Shown here: piece by piece, positions 33,542 to 41,372 of the stretch
Layout: each line of letters opens with the position of its first letter
Position numbering within the stretch: the first letter of the stretch is position 1
DNA from: Streptomyces rubiginosohelvolus
GTDB lineage: Bacteria; Actinomycetota; Actinomycetes; Streptomycetales; Streptomycetaceae
Direction of reading: 5' to 3'
DNA length: 64,000 nt
Assembly (NCBI RefSeq): GCF_014649875.1
Contig: NZ_BMTW01000011.1
Coordinates: forward strand, 182,975-246,974
The notes under the pieces: generated by a model
Seen by the model: only the letters and a program-made list of their open reading frames with translations
Database searches by the model: none
Told to the model about the DNA's origin: nothing
Translations under genes and position numbers: made by a program

Positions 33542-34263
33542 TCGGCGGTACGCCAGCCGCACGCGCGGGCGTGCCGCAGCAGGGCGGGTGTCCCGATCCG
33601 CGCCCAGGGAAACGGCTCGGCGGCGGCCCCGCACACGGCGGCGGGGGAGGACTCCCCGGGCGGTCCGCCCCGGCCGTCGTCGAGCCGGACCCGGACCCGT
33701 TCGTCCACGTCGACGGGGGCGGTCTCGGCGATCAGCAGCCCGCCGACGCCGAGCAGATCGGCCGCCCGTGCCAGCAGCGCGGCCGGGTCGCCGCCGATCC
33801 CGATGTTGCCGTCGAGGAGCAGCAAGGTACCCCAACGGCCCTCCCCGGGCAGCGGGTCGAAGACGCTGCGGAGCAGGGCCGCACCCCCGAGGCGGCGCGT
33901 ACGGTCCACCGCCGCCTCGCTGACGTCGATGCCCAGCGCCCGGTGCCCGAGCGAGGTCAGCTCGGCGACCAGCCGCCCCGGCCCGCAGCCGATGTCCAGC
34001 ACCGGCCCCTCGCACCGGTGCAGCGCGGACAGATCGGCGGAGCCGGCGTCGGAGCACCAGCGCTCCACGTCCAGGGGCAGCAGCCAGCCGTCGCTGCGGC
34101 GCAGGAACAGCGGACCCCGGCCGGTGCGCAGGGCGTTGGCGTACGGGTCGGCACCCCAGGAAGCGGTGCGCGGCGTGGCCGGACCCGTACCGGCTTCGGT
34201 GATGTCGGCGGATTCGGCGGGGGCCGACGCCGTGAGCTCGGACGAGGGCACGGTCGTACTCAT
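33409..34263 (-). CDS. Class I SAM-dependent methyltransferase
   Basis: A 284-residue protein. The SAM-binding motif I is PVLDIGCGPGRLVAELTSLG near residue 88, followed by GIDVSEAAVDRTRR and LLLDGNIGIGGDP, the latter an unusual motif shared by actinobacterial homologues. It starts at the ATG at 34263, 4 bp inside the DUF2064 gene, and ends the minus-strand operon GT2-DUF2064-methyltransferase. The last 40 residues (RERSARASSQSAESANS) look non-globular. They are encoded opposite the convergent membrane-protein gene, suggesting the frame runs on by lack of a stop. Acceptor substrate unknown. Confidence 0.82.
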   Translation of the reverse strand: MSTTVPSSELTASAPAESADITEAGTGPATPRTASWGADPYANALRTGRGPLFLRRSDGWLLPLDVERWCSDAGSADLSALHRCEGPVLDIGCGPGRLVAELTSLGHRALGIDVSEAAVDRTRRLGGAALLRSVFDPLPGEGRWGTLLLLDGNIGIGGDPAALLARAADLLGVGGLLIAETAPVDVDERVRVRLDDGRGGPPGESSPAAVCGAAAEPFPWARIGTPALLRHARACGWRTADQWGAEGRTFVSLRRPVRERSARASSQSAESANSTPVISSQLPK

Positions 34264-34922
34264 CGCACCCCCGCCCCGGTCAGCCGGTCGAGCACCGCGG
34301 CGAACCGGCCGCCCGGCGCGGCAGCCGCGACCCGGTGGGCATCGGCTGCGGTGTCCACGTCGACCAGCACCGGCAGATCGCGCACGGCGAGCCCCGCCTC
34401 CACCAGCCTGCTCCGCTGCACCGCGCCGGTCTCCGGGAGGGACATCGGCACCCCGCGCAGCAGAGCCGGATCGGGTTCCGCCAGGCCCAATGCCCAGAAC
34501 CCGCCGTCCTCGGCCGGACCGAACCAGGCCCCGCAGCCGTCCCAGGCGTCCGGCGCGAGTGCGGGGGCGAGCAGACCGGCCGTCAGCTGCGGGGTGTCCA
34601 TGCCGACCAGGAGGGCCGGCCCGGTACACCCGCCGAAGGCCGCCGCGAGGCGCTCGTCCAGACCGCCCGCGCTCTGCGGCACCACCTCGAACCCGGGGGA
34701 CGCCCAGGGGCCCGGCCGCCCGTCGAGGACGAGGACCCGCCGCCGGGCGGGAAGGGTGAGCAGGGTCTCCAGGGTGTCCGTGAGGGCCGCGGTCGCCAGC
34801 TCGGCGGCCTCGACGGGGGAGAAGGGAGGGCAGAGCCGGGTCTTGACCCGTCCGGCCACCGGCTCCTTCGCGATGACCAGTAGTTCCGTCGGCCCCACGG
34901 GCATCGACCCGTACATGCTCAT
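34260..34922 (-). CDS. TIGR04282 / DUF2064 glycosyltransferase-like protein
   Basis: A 220-residue nucleotidyltransferase-fold protein. It starts MSMYGSMPVGPTELLVIAKE, then PVAGRVKTRLCPPFSPVEAA (the family signature near residue 20), LLVGMDTPQLTAGLL and FGPAEDGGFWALGL. This matches the TIGR04282/DUF2064 family annotated as arsenosugar-biosynthesis-like glycosyltransferases, with a GT-A-like fold. It lies between a GT2 enzyme and a methyltransferase with 4-bp overlaps on both sides, a neighbourhood repeated in many Streptomyces. The three probably make a small glycosylated or methylated metabolite; which one is unknown. Confidence 0.82.
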   Translation of the reverse strand: MSMYGSMPVGPTELLVIAKEPVAGRVKTRLCPPFSPVEAAELATAALTDTLETLLTLPARRRVLVLDGRPGPWASPGFEVVPQSAGGLDERLAAAFGGCTGPALLVGMDTPQLTAGLLAPALAPDAWDGCGAWFGPAEDGGFWALGLAEPDPALLRGVPMSLPETGAVQRSRLVEAGLAVRDLPVLVDVDTAADAHRVAAAAPGGRFAAVLDRLTGAGVR

Positions 34923-35680
34923 CGCAGGGCCCCCGTTCCCGCACCCACGACCCCACCGGGAGCGGGGTCCGCCGGCGGCTCGCGCAGGACGCCCCGCATG
35001 TCCCGCACCGCGTGCCAGGTCCCGCGCCAGGTGCCGGTCACCTTCGACTTCCCGGTGCGCGGCCGGTAGGGGACGTCGCTCTCGGCGACCCGCAGCCCGG
35101 CGTCCGAGGCCCGGACCACCATCTGGAGCGGATAGCCGCTGCGCCGGTCGGTGAGGTCCAGGTCCAGCAGATCGGCGCGGCGGGCCGCTCGCAGCGGGCC
35201 GAGGTCGTGCAGGCGCAGGCCAGTACGGCGGCGCAGCATCCGGGCCAGCGCCAGATTGCCGGCGCGCGCGTGCGGCGGCCAGGCGCCCCGGCCCTCGGGG
35301 CGGCGGCGGCCGAGCAGCAGATCGCACTCACCGTCCGCGATCCGCCGCACGAAGCCGGTCAGCAGCGCGGGGTCCAGCGAGCCGTCGCAGTCGCAGAAAC
35401 AGACGAACTCGGCCTCGGCGGCGAGCAGCCCGGCGTGGCAGGCCGCGCCGAACCCCCGCCGTTCCTCCGTGACGACGCTCGCGCCGAGGGACCGGGCGAG
35501 CTCGGCCGAACCGTCGGTCGAGCCGTTGTCGACCACGATCGCGCGCCACCCGTCGGGGATGCGATCGAGTACCCAGGGCAGGGCGGCGGCCTCGTCGAGG
35601 CAGGGCAGAACGACATCGGCCGTCAGCAGGCCGGTGTGCGGGGAGGGTGGACACGGAAGGGCGGCAGAAGAATCAGTCAC
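34919..35680 (-). CDS. Family 2 glycosyltransferase
   Basis: A 253-residue GT-A glycosyltransferase: DVVLPCLDEAAALPWVLDRI near the N-terminus, IVVDNGSTDGSAELARSLGA, then FCDCDGSLDP with the metal-binding D-x-D-type motif, and RPRTGKSKVTGTWRG. These fit the dolichol-phosphate-mannose-synthase-like GT2 subgroup without a membrane segment. The start was set to the GTG at 35680 because a TAGGGT hexamer ends seven bases upstream; the in-frame ATG at 35686 and GTG at 35689 would overlap that hexamer. It heads the operon with DUF2064 and the methyltransferase and is divergent from the response regulator. Confidence 0.82.
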   Translation of the reverse strand: MTDSSAALPCPPSPHTGLLTADVVLPCLDEAAALPWVLDRIPDGWRAIVVDNGSTDGSAELARSLGASVVTEERRGFGAACHAGLLAAEAEFVCFCDCDGSLDPALLTGFVRRIADGECDLLLGRRRPEGRGAWPPHARAGNLALARMLRRRTGLRLHDLGPLRAARRADLLDLDLTDRRSGYPLQMVVRASDAGLRVAESDVPYRPRTGKSKVTGTWRGTWHAVRDMRGVLREPPADPAPGGVVGAGTGALR

Positions 35681-35687
35681 CCGCATC

Positions 35688-35693
35688 ACCCTA
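35688..35693 (-). promoter_or_regulatory. Probable -10 hexamer (TAGGGT) deciding the GT2 start
   Basis: Minus-strand TAGGGT is followed by seven bases and then GTG ACT GAT. With no Shine-Dalgarno site this points to a leaderless mRNA beginning at or near the GTG at 35680. A recognisable -35 is lacking. Confidence 0.45.
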
Positions 35694-35805
35694 CGGAGGC
35701 AAAACCGGCATTCAGGGCATCAGGTTCTTACGAAACATGGACGTCGGCCGGATGGGGGGTGCTCGGACCCCGGCGCGCGGGGGGCGGGGTGCCACAGTGG
35801 ACACC

Positions 35806-36609
35806 ATGGAGAACACCCCGCCCGACTGCCCGCCGTCCGGCTCCCCGGGAACGCGCGGCCGGGTCCTCGTCGTGGACGACGACCCGACCGTCGCCGAAGT
35901 CGTCGTCGGCTATCTGCACCGAGCCGGATACGCGGTCGAGCAGGCCGAGGACGGGCCCGCCGCCCTGGGACGGTTCGCGGCACGCCGGCCTGATCTCGTC
36001 GTCCTGGACCTGATGCTCCCCGCCATGGACGGGTTCGAGGTCTGCCGCCGGATGCGGGAGCACGGGCCGGTCCCCGTCATCATGCTCACCGCCCGGGGTG
36101 ACGAGGAGGACCGCATCCTCGGGCTGGAGACCGGCGCCGACGACTACGTCACCAAGCCGTTCAGCCCACGCGAACTGGTCCTGCGGGTCGACTCCGTGCT
36201 GCGCCGAGCCAGGGCCGCCGCACCCGCGGACGGCACCGGTCCGCTCTCCGGGGGCGGGCTGAACCTCGACCCCGCGTCCCGGCAGGCCACCCGTGACGGG
36301 CGCGGACTCGCCCTGACACTGCGGGAGTTCGACCTGCTCGCTTTCCTTCTCCGGCACCCCGGAAAGGCGTTCGGGCGGGAGGAGTTGATGCGCGAGGTCT
36401 GGGGATGGGACTTCGGTGACCTCTCGACGGTCACCGTCCACATCCGCAGGCTGCGCGGCAAGGTCGAGGACGACCCGGCCCGCCCCCGGCTGATCCGGAC
36501 CGTGTGGGGCGTCGGATACCGCCTGGACCCGGCCCCGGAGAGCCCGGGGGCGGACGACCGCCCGCCCGCCGCCCCCGCCGTGCCGCCCGCCGGGGGCCGG
36601 TCGCGGTGA
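35806..36609 (+). CDS. OmpR/PhoB-family response regulator
   Basis: A 267-residue two-component regulator. The receiver domain has RVLVVDDDPTVAEVV near residue 25, the phosphoacceptor D68 in DLVVLDLMLPAMDG, and the K of DYVTKPFSPRELVLR. The winged-helix DNA-binding domain ends with TVTVHIRRLRGKVEDDP and TVWGVGYRL, typical of OmpR/PhoB. The ATG at 35806 was chosen; an alternative GTG at 35797 is in frame. It overlaps the kinase start by 4 bp. Targets are unknown; adjacent candidates are the divergent GT2 operon and its own operon. Confidence 0.92.
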   Translation: MENTPPDCPPSGSPGTRGRVLVVDDDPTVAEVVVGYLHRAGYAVEQAEDGPAALGRFAARRPDLVVLDLMLPAMDGFEVCRRMREHGPVPVIMLTARGDEEDRILGLETGADDYVTKPFSPRELVLRVDSVLRRARAAAPADGTGPLSGGGLNLDPASRQATRDGRGLALTLREFDLLAFLLRHPGKAFGREELMREVWGWDFGDLSTVTVHIRRLRGKVEDDPARPRLIRTVWGVGYRLDPAPESPGADDRPPAAPAVPPAGGRSR

Positions 36610-37712
36610 CCGACGTCCTGCTCATCGCGCTCTTCGCCTTCCTGGGGGCAGCCGCCGCCGGGCTCATCGGCGCGGGCGTCCTGCGCCTGCTGCGCCACCG
36701 TTCGCTGATCGTCTCGCTGAGCGTCGTCGCCGGGGTGGCCGTGGCGGCGATGCTCGCCGGGACCCTGACGGTCGCCTGGGCGATGTTCCTCTCGCCGCAC
36801 GACCTCTACGTCGTCACGACCGTCGTGGCGATGGCCGCCCTCATCTCCCTGGCCACCGCCGTCCTGCTGGGCCGCTGGGTGGCCGACCGGAGCCGTGAAC
36901 TGACACTGGCCACACGGTCGTTCGGCGACGGCGGCACCTTCGCCGCGCCCGCCGGACAGCCCACCGCCGAGCTGGCCGCGCTCGCCCGTGAACTGGCCGC
37001 CACCAGCGCGAAACTGGACAGCTCGCGGGAGCGGGAACGGGCGCTGGAGACCTCGCGGCGCGAACTCGTCGCATGGATCTCGCACGATCTGCGCACCCCG
37101 CTTGCCGGACTCCGCGCGATGGCCGAGGCACTGGAGGACGGCATGGCCGCCGACTCCGGCCGCTATCTGCGGCAGATAAGGGTCGAGGTCGAGCGCATGA
37201 ACTCCATGGTCGGCGACCTCTTCGAGCTCTCCCGCATCCAGGCCGGTTCGCTCGCCCTCGCGCCGGCCCGGATCTCCCTTTACGACCTGGTCGGCGACGC
37301 GCTGGCCGGGGCCGACCCGCTCGCCCGTGAGCACGGGGTGCGGCTGGTCGGCGACCGGATCGACGAGGTGCCGGTGGAGGTCGACGGCAAGGAGATGAGC
37401 CGGGTTCTGGGCAACCTCCTGATCAACGCGATCCGCCGCACCCCGCCCGACGGCACGGTGGCCGTCGCCGCGCACCGCTCGGACAGCGGTGTCGTGGTGT
37501 CGGTGACCGACGGCTGCGGCGGAATCCCGGAGGAGGATCTGCCCCGGGTCTTCGACACGGGCTGGCGCGGCAGCCACGCCCGTACCCCGCCGGCCGGGGC
37601 GGGCCTCGGGCTCGCCATCGTGCGCGGCATCGTCGAGGCGCACGCCGGCCGGGCCGAGGTCCGCAACGTCCGGGGCGGCTGCTGCTTCTCGGTCACGCTC
37701 CCGACAGCGTGA
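36606..37712 (+). CDS. Sensor histidine kinase
   Basis: A 368-residue kinase starting at the GTG at 36606 inside the regulator's stop codon. There are three hydrophobic segments before residue 100 with little extracytoplasmic sequence, so it may sense within the membrane. A HAMP-like linker is followed by the phosphoacceptor H160 in AWISHDLRTPLAGLRA. The ATPase domain carries the N box (VLGNLLINAIRRTP), G1 (SVTDGCGGIPEEDLPRVF) and G2 (GAGLGLAIVRGI). The N box has Arg where Lys or His is usual. It partners the preceding regulator. Its stop overlaps the convergent epimerase gene by 20 bp. Confidence 0.92.
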   Translation: MTDVLLIALFAFLGAAAAGLIGAGVLRLLRHRSLIVSLSVVAGVAVAAMLAGTLTVAWAMFLSPHDLYVVTTVVAMAALISLATAVLLGRWVADRSRELTLATRSFGDGGTFAAPAGQPTAELAALARELAATSAKLDSSRERERALETSRRELVAWISHDLRTPLAGLRAMAEALEDGMAADSGRYLRQIRVEVERMNSMVGDLFELSRIQAGSLALAPARISLYDLVGDALAGADPLAREHGVRLVGDRIDEVPVEVDGKEMSRVLGNLLINAIRRTPPDGTVAVAAHRSDSGVVVSVTDGCGGIPEEDLPRVFDTGWRGSHARTPPAGAGLGLAIVRGIVEAHAGRAEVRNVRGGCCFSVTLPTA

Positions 37713-38811
37713 CGGCGCTCTCCTCGCTGCGGCCCCGGCTCTCCCGGCCGCGGCCCCGCGCATCGCGCAGCGGGGCGGACGCGAAGTCCTTCATCCCCTC
37801 GGCGAAGGACACCCGGGGCCGCCAGCCCAGCTCCTCGCGCAGCGCCCGCGAGTCCGCCGTGACATGGCGTACGTCGCCCAGGCGGTACTCCCCGGTCACC
37901 ACCGGGTCCGGCCCGCCGTGCGCGCCGGCCAGGGCGGCCGCCATCTCGCCGATGGTGTGCGGTTCGCCGCTGCCGGTGTTGTACGCGGCGAAGGACGTGG
38001 GCCGCCGCTCCCGTACCGCCTCCAGGGCCACCGCGTTCGCCGCCGCCACATCGTGGACATGGACGAAGTCGCGCCGCTGGCCCCCGTCCTCGTAGACCCG
38101 GGGTGCCTCGCCCCGCGCCAGGGCCGAGCGGAAGAACGAGGCGACACCGGCGTACGGGGTGTCGCGCGGCATCCCCGGCCCGTACACGTTGTGGTAGCGC
38201 AGGGACACCGCCCGGCCGCCCGTGGCCCGCGCCCACGCGGCGGCCAGGTGCTCCTGGGCGAGTTTGGTCGACGCGTACACGTTGCGCGGGTCCACGGGTG
38301 CGTCCTCGGCCACCAGGCCGGGTGTCAGTGCCGTGCCGCAGTGCGGGCAGCGGGGCTCGTAGTCACCCGCTCGCAGATCGGCCTCCGCGCGCGGCCCGGG
38401 GCGGACCGTGCCGTGCCGGGAGCAGTCGTAGCGCCCCTCGCCGTAGACCACCATCGACCCGGCCAGCACCAGGTCCCGGACCCCGGCCGCGGCCATCTCC
38501 GCCAGCAGCACCGCCGTACCGAGGTCGTTGCACCCCACGTACAGCGGGGCGTCCGCGAAGTCCTTGCCGAGGCCGACCATGGCCGCCTGGTGGCACACCG
38601 CGTCCACCCCGGCCAGCGCGTCCGCCACCGCCTCCCGGTCCCGGACGTCGCCGACGACCGTCCGGTCGCCCGGCAGCTGTGGCGGTGTGCCGCCGGGGTG
38701 GGCCGACGGCAGGAGGGCGTCCAGCACCACGCTCTCGTGCCCGGCCGCGGCGAGGGCGGCGACGACATGTGACCCGATGAACCCGGCTCCGCCGGTGATC
38801 AGTACGCGCAT
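37693..38811 (-). CDS. NAD-dependent epimerase/dehydratase with a zinc-ribbon-like insertion
   Basis: A 372-residue extended SDR. The N-terminus is VLITGGAGFIGSHVVAALAA with the NAD-binding motif at residue 8, and the catalytic Y-x3-K is in NVYASTKLAQEHL; the upstream acidic and serine positions are present (LAGSMVVYGEG). Between them is an insertion with C130-x2-H133 and C155-x2-C158 (RYDCSRHG and RCPHCG), a likely metal site also seen in some actinobacterial homologues. It probably acts on a nucleotide sugar. A TAGCGT hexamer seven bases before the ATG suggests a leaderless transcript. Confidence 0.87.
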   Translation of the reverse strand: MRVLITGGAGFIGSHVVAALAAAGHESVVLDALLPSAHPGGTPPQLPGDRTVVGDVRDREAVADALAGVDAVCHQAAMVGLGKDFADAPLYVGCNDLGTAVLLAEMAAAGVRDLVLAGSMVVYGEGRYDCSRHGTVRPGPRAEADLRAGDYEPRCPHCGTALTPGLVAEDAPVDPRNVYASTKLAQEHLAAAWARATGGRAVSLRYHNVYGPGMPRDTPYAGVASFFRSALARGEAPRVYEDGGQRRDFVHVHDVAAANAVALEAVRERRPTSFAAYNTGSGEPHTIGEMAAALAGAHGGPDPVVTGEYRLGDVRHVTADSRALREELGWRPRVSFAEGMKDFASAPLRDARGRGRESRGRSEESAVTLSGA

Positions 38812-38818
38812 GACCGCC

Positions 38819-38824
38819 ACGCTA
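38819..38824 (-). promoter_or_regulatory. Probable -10 hexamer (TAGCGT) for a leaderless epimerase transcript
   Basis: Minus-strand TAGCGT is followed by GGCGGTC and then the ATG at 38811. This is the same hexamer and spacing as the molybdoenzyme gene. No Shine-Dalgarno site is visible. Confidence 0.45.
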
Positions 38825-38983
38825 GGGCCGGGCGCGGCGTCGGGCGGGGTCCGGCGCGCACAGGTCACGGGACCGTAAGGACCTGCGGTTACGAGAGCGG
38901 CCGGTCGGCAGGGCCGGATCGAGGGGAGCGGGCCATATAGTTGCATCTTGAACAACACGGCGTGCGGGTGAAGGAGCGGATCG

Positions 38984-39595
38984 ATGGGCGACCGGTCGGT
39001 CGGTGGGGCGGGGAGTGACGCGGCGGCCGGGGCGCCGGAAGCCTGGGCCGAAGACGTAGTGGCCGGACTTGCCGGAGCGAAGGCCGCGGAGCGTGCTCTG
39101 GCGGACGCGCTGCGGCCGGCCATGTCCCTGAAGGAGGAGAAGGCGCAGCGGCGGGCCGAGGCGGTCCGGGCGGCGGCCATGGGGCTCGACGCCGCGGGCT
39201 GCGCTTCCGCCGCCGGCGTCTCCGAGCGGCTGCTCGCGTCCTGGCGTGCCGAGGACCCGGTCTTCGACGCCGCCCTGTCGACAGCCAGGTCCCTGGCGCA
39301 TGTGCACGACGTGGTGCCGGACGTCGCCACCAACCCCGCTGTGCTCAAGGTGGCCCTGGACGCCATCCTGTGCGGCGTGCCGTTCATCGAGGCGGGCGCC
39401 CTCGTGGGCGTGAAGCGGGACACGTTCTACCGCCTGAGGCGAGGCAACCCCCAGCTCGGTGCCCTGTTCGGCGCGGCGCAGAACCTGCGCCGCAGGGGCG
39501 CGTCGCCGGGCCGGAAGAGGAAGGCGGGACTCAAGGGGTACCGGCTGGTCCGCCTCGACGCCTCGGAGCCCCCGGGTGCCGACCCCGACGCCTGA
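38984..39595 (+). CDS. Unrecognised protein with two tandem HTH-like repeats
   Basis: A 203-residue protein with a good GAAGGAG Shine-Dalgarno site before the ATG at 38984. I do not recognise a named family. It contains two similar segments, residues 66-104 (AAGVSERLLASWRAEDPVFD) and 129-168 (LVGVKRDTFYRLRRGNPQLG), each with the pattern A-G-V-x-R-x-L-x2-W/L-R-x2-[DN]P-x-F/L. This resembles the HTH of transposases and phage terminase small subunits. The C-terminus is basic (RRRGASPGRKRKAGLKGYR). It is probably DNA-binding. Neighbouring genes give no functional hint. Confidence 0.65.
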   Translation: MGDRSVGGAGSDAAAGAPEAWAEDVVAGLAGAKAAERALADALRPAMSLKEEKAQRRAEAVRAAAMGLDAAGCASAAGVSERLLASWRAEDPVFDAALSTARSLAHVHDVVPDVATNPAVLKVALDAILCGVPFIEAGALVGVKRDTFYRLRRGNPQLGALFGAAQNLRRRGASPGRKRKAGLKGYRLVRLDASEPPGADPDA

Positions 39596-39779
39596 GCACC
39601 GGACCGTCGGCGTCCGGATCCATGGCGCGAATTTCGGCCGTACTCCGGCAGTGGCCGGTCCTGGATGGGCGCGGGTGCTGCGGGCCGGGGCCGCGAGGCG
39701 TCGCACATGGCGCGGCAACAGCGCTTATTTCCGGCCATGATTGACAGATCATCACCATCATGGCGTCCCATGTGCCCTA
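39596..39779. other. Intergenic stretch before the cchB promoter
   Basis: Part of a 309-bp gap between the HTH-repeat gene and cchB. I see no coding sequence. A TTGACA occurs at 39741-39746 but has no matching -10 at 16-19 bp spacing. The regulatory part begins at 39780. Confidence 0.35.
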
Positions 39780-39816
39780 TCGACAAGGTGAGTTGGCGAG
39801 CTTAGGCTCACCTAAG
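39780..39816 (+). promoter_or_regulatory. cchB: Iron box overlapping the cchB promoter
   Basis: TCGACA (39780-39785), a 17-bp spacer and TAGGCT (39803-39808) form a near-consensus promoter. The -10 lies inside CTTAGG-CTCA-CCTAAG (39801-39816), an inverted repeat. The 19 bases 39797-39815 match 15 of 19 positions of the DmdR/IdeR iron-box consensus. Iron-loaded DmdR1-type repressor would block the promoter, so cchB should be induced by iron limitation. Confidence 0.8.
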
Positions 39817-39904
39817 TTCGGGTGCGTGACCCCCTTGGCGTGCCCACTCATCGAGCCCTTCCCCTCACGCCTGACAGGCGGCTTTCCCGGATGATGGGAG
39901 TGAC

Positions 39905-41272
39905 ATGTCTCAGGGTCTTCCTGGCGACACACCACTGGTCCACGACCTCATCGGCATCGGCTTCGGCCCGTCCAATGTGGCCATGGCGATCGCGCTGAGC
40001 GAGCACAACAGCAAAGTCGGCAGGCAGGATTCGGTCACCGCCCACTTCTTCGAGCAGCAGTCGAGCTTCGGCTGGCACCGCGGCATGCTCATCGACGACG
40101 CCACCATGCAGGTCTCCTTCCTCAAGGATCTGGTGACGCTCCGGAACCCGGCCAGCGAATTCAGCTTCCTCTGCTATCTGCAGAGCCAGGGCCGGCTGAT
40201 CGACTTCATCAACCACAAGAACCTCTTCCCGCTGCGGGTGGAGTTCCACGACTACTTCGAGTGGGCCGCGGCCAAGGTCGACGACCTGGTCTCCTACGGA
40301 CACGAAGTCGTCGCGGTCACTCCGTTCGCGCACGACGGGACCGTGGAGTACCTGGACGTGACCGTCCGGTCCGCGGAAGGGCTCTCCGTCCACCGGGCCC
40401 GCAACCTCGTCATCGGAACCGGCCTGCGTCCCCTCATGCCGGACGGCGTGGAACGCGGCGACCGCGTCTGGCACAACTCCGATCTGCTGCGCAAGGTCGA
40501 CGGGCTGGAAGACGACTCGCCCTCCCGGTTCGTCGTCGTCGGCGCCGGACAGAGCGCCGCCGAGAACGTCGCCTACCTGCACCGCAGGTTCCCCGACGCC
40601 GAGGTCTGCGCGGTCTTCTCCCGTTACGGCTACAGCCCCGCCGACGACAGCAGCTTCGCCAACCGGATCTTCGACCCCGACGCCGTCGACGAGTTCTTCG
40701 CCGCCCCCGAGGAGGTCAAGAGGCGGCTGATGGCCTACCACGGCAACACCAACTACTCCGTGGTGGACATCGATCTGATCGACGACCTCTACCGGCAGAT
40801 GTACCGGGAGAAGGTCCTCGGCACCGAACGGCTGCGCTTCCTCAACGTGTCCCGGGTCACCGGGGTGGTGGAGAAGCCCGACAGCGTCCGCGCCACCGTG
40901 AGATCCCTCGTGACCGACGAGGAGTCGGAACTCGACGCCGATGTCGTGGTGTTCGCCACCGGTTACAGCCCCGCCGATCCGCTCGGCCTCCTCGGCCAGG
41001 TCGGCGAGCAGTGCCTGCGCGACGAGTCGGGCCGCGTACGCGTACAGCGCGACTACCGGATCTCGACCGATCCCGCCCTGCGCTGCGGCATCTACCTCCA
41101 GGGCGGTACGGAGCACACGCACGGCATCACCACCTCGCTGCTCTCCAACACGGCGATACGGGTCGGCGAGATCCTGGACTCGCTGCTCGACCGGCGGGTC
41201 ACGTCCACCTCCGACGAGTCCCGGCCGACGGTCGAGGTCGCCGAGGGCGCAGGCGGCCAGGCACGGCCGTAG
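39905..41272 (+). CDS. cchB: L-ornithine N5-monooxygenase CchB
   Basis: A 455-residue flavin-dependent N-hydroxylase. The FAD motif is LIGIGFGPSNVAMAIALSEH near residue 15. Substrate-side motifs include FGWHRGMLIDDATMQVSFLK and DLVTLRNPASEFSFLCYLQ. The NADPH-binding motif is FVVVGAGQSAAENVAYLH near 210, and the C-terminal motif is VVVFATGYSPADPLGLLG. These are the marks of ornithine/lysine N-hydroxylases. It would make N5-hydroxyornithine for the NRPS. GGGAGTGAC precedes the ATG. A strong hairpin after the stop suggests it forms its own transcript under the iron box. Confidence 0.93.
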   Translation: MSQGLPGDTPLVHDLIGIGFGPSNVAMAIALSEHNSKVGRQDSVTAHFFEQQSSFGWHRGMLIDDATMQVSFLKDLVTLRNPASEFSFLCYLQSQGRLIDFINHKNLFPLRVEFHDYFEWAAAKVDDLVSYGHEVVAVTPFAHDGTVEYLDVTVRSAEGLSVHRARNLVIGTGLRPLMPDGVERGDRVWHNSDLLRKVDGLEDDSPSRFVVVGAGQSAAENVAYLHRRFPDAEVCAVFSRYGYSPADDSSFANRIFDPDAVDEFFAAPEEVKRRLMAYHGNTNYSVVDIDLIDDLYRQMYREKVLGTERLRFLNVSRVTGVVEKPDSVRATVRSLVTDEESELDADVVVFATGYSPADPLGLLGQVGEQCLRDESGRVRVQRDYRISTDPALRCGIYLQGGTEHTHGITTSLLSNTAIRVGEILDSLLDRRVTSTSDESRPTVEVAEGAGGQARP

Positions 41273-41299
41273 CAACCGCTGAAACAATGCGAGTTCAGC

Positions 41300-41336
41300 G
41301 CCTGGCCCGCCCGATGACCCATCGGGCGGGCCAGGC
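41300..41336 (+). terminator. Strong hairpin between cchB and cchC
   Basis: GCCTGGCCCGCCCGATG (41300-41316) and CATCGGGCGGGCCAGGC (41320-41336) are perfect 17-bp inverted arms with a 3-base loop. There is no U-run, which is common for Streptomyces terminators. It probably ends or attenuates the cchB transcript. Confidence 0.75.
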
Positions 41337-41372
41337 ACGACCGGTCCGATCAAAGGGATATCGTTCGTCGTC

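Noticed and set aside
38936..38941. TATAGT as -10 of the HTH-repeat gene
   Set aside because: No acceptable -35 at 16-19 bp upstream, so the promoter cannot be supported.
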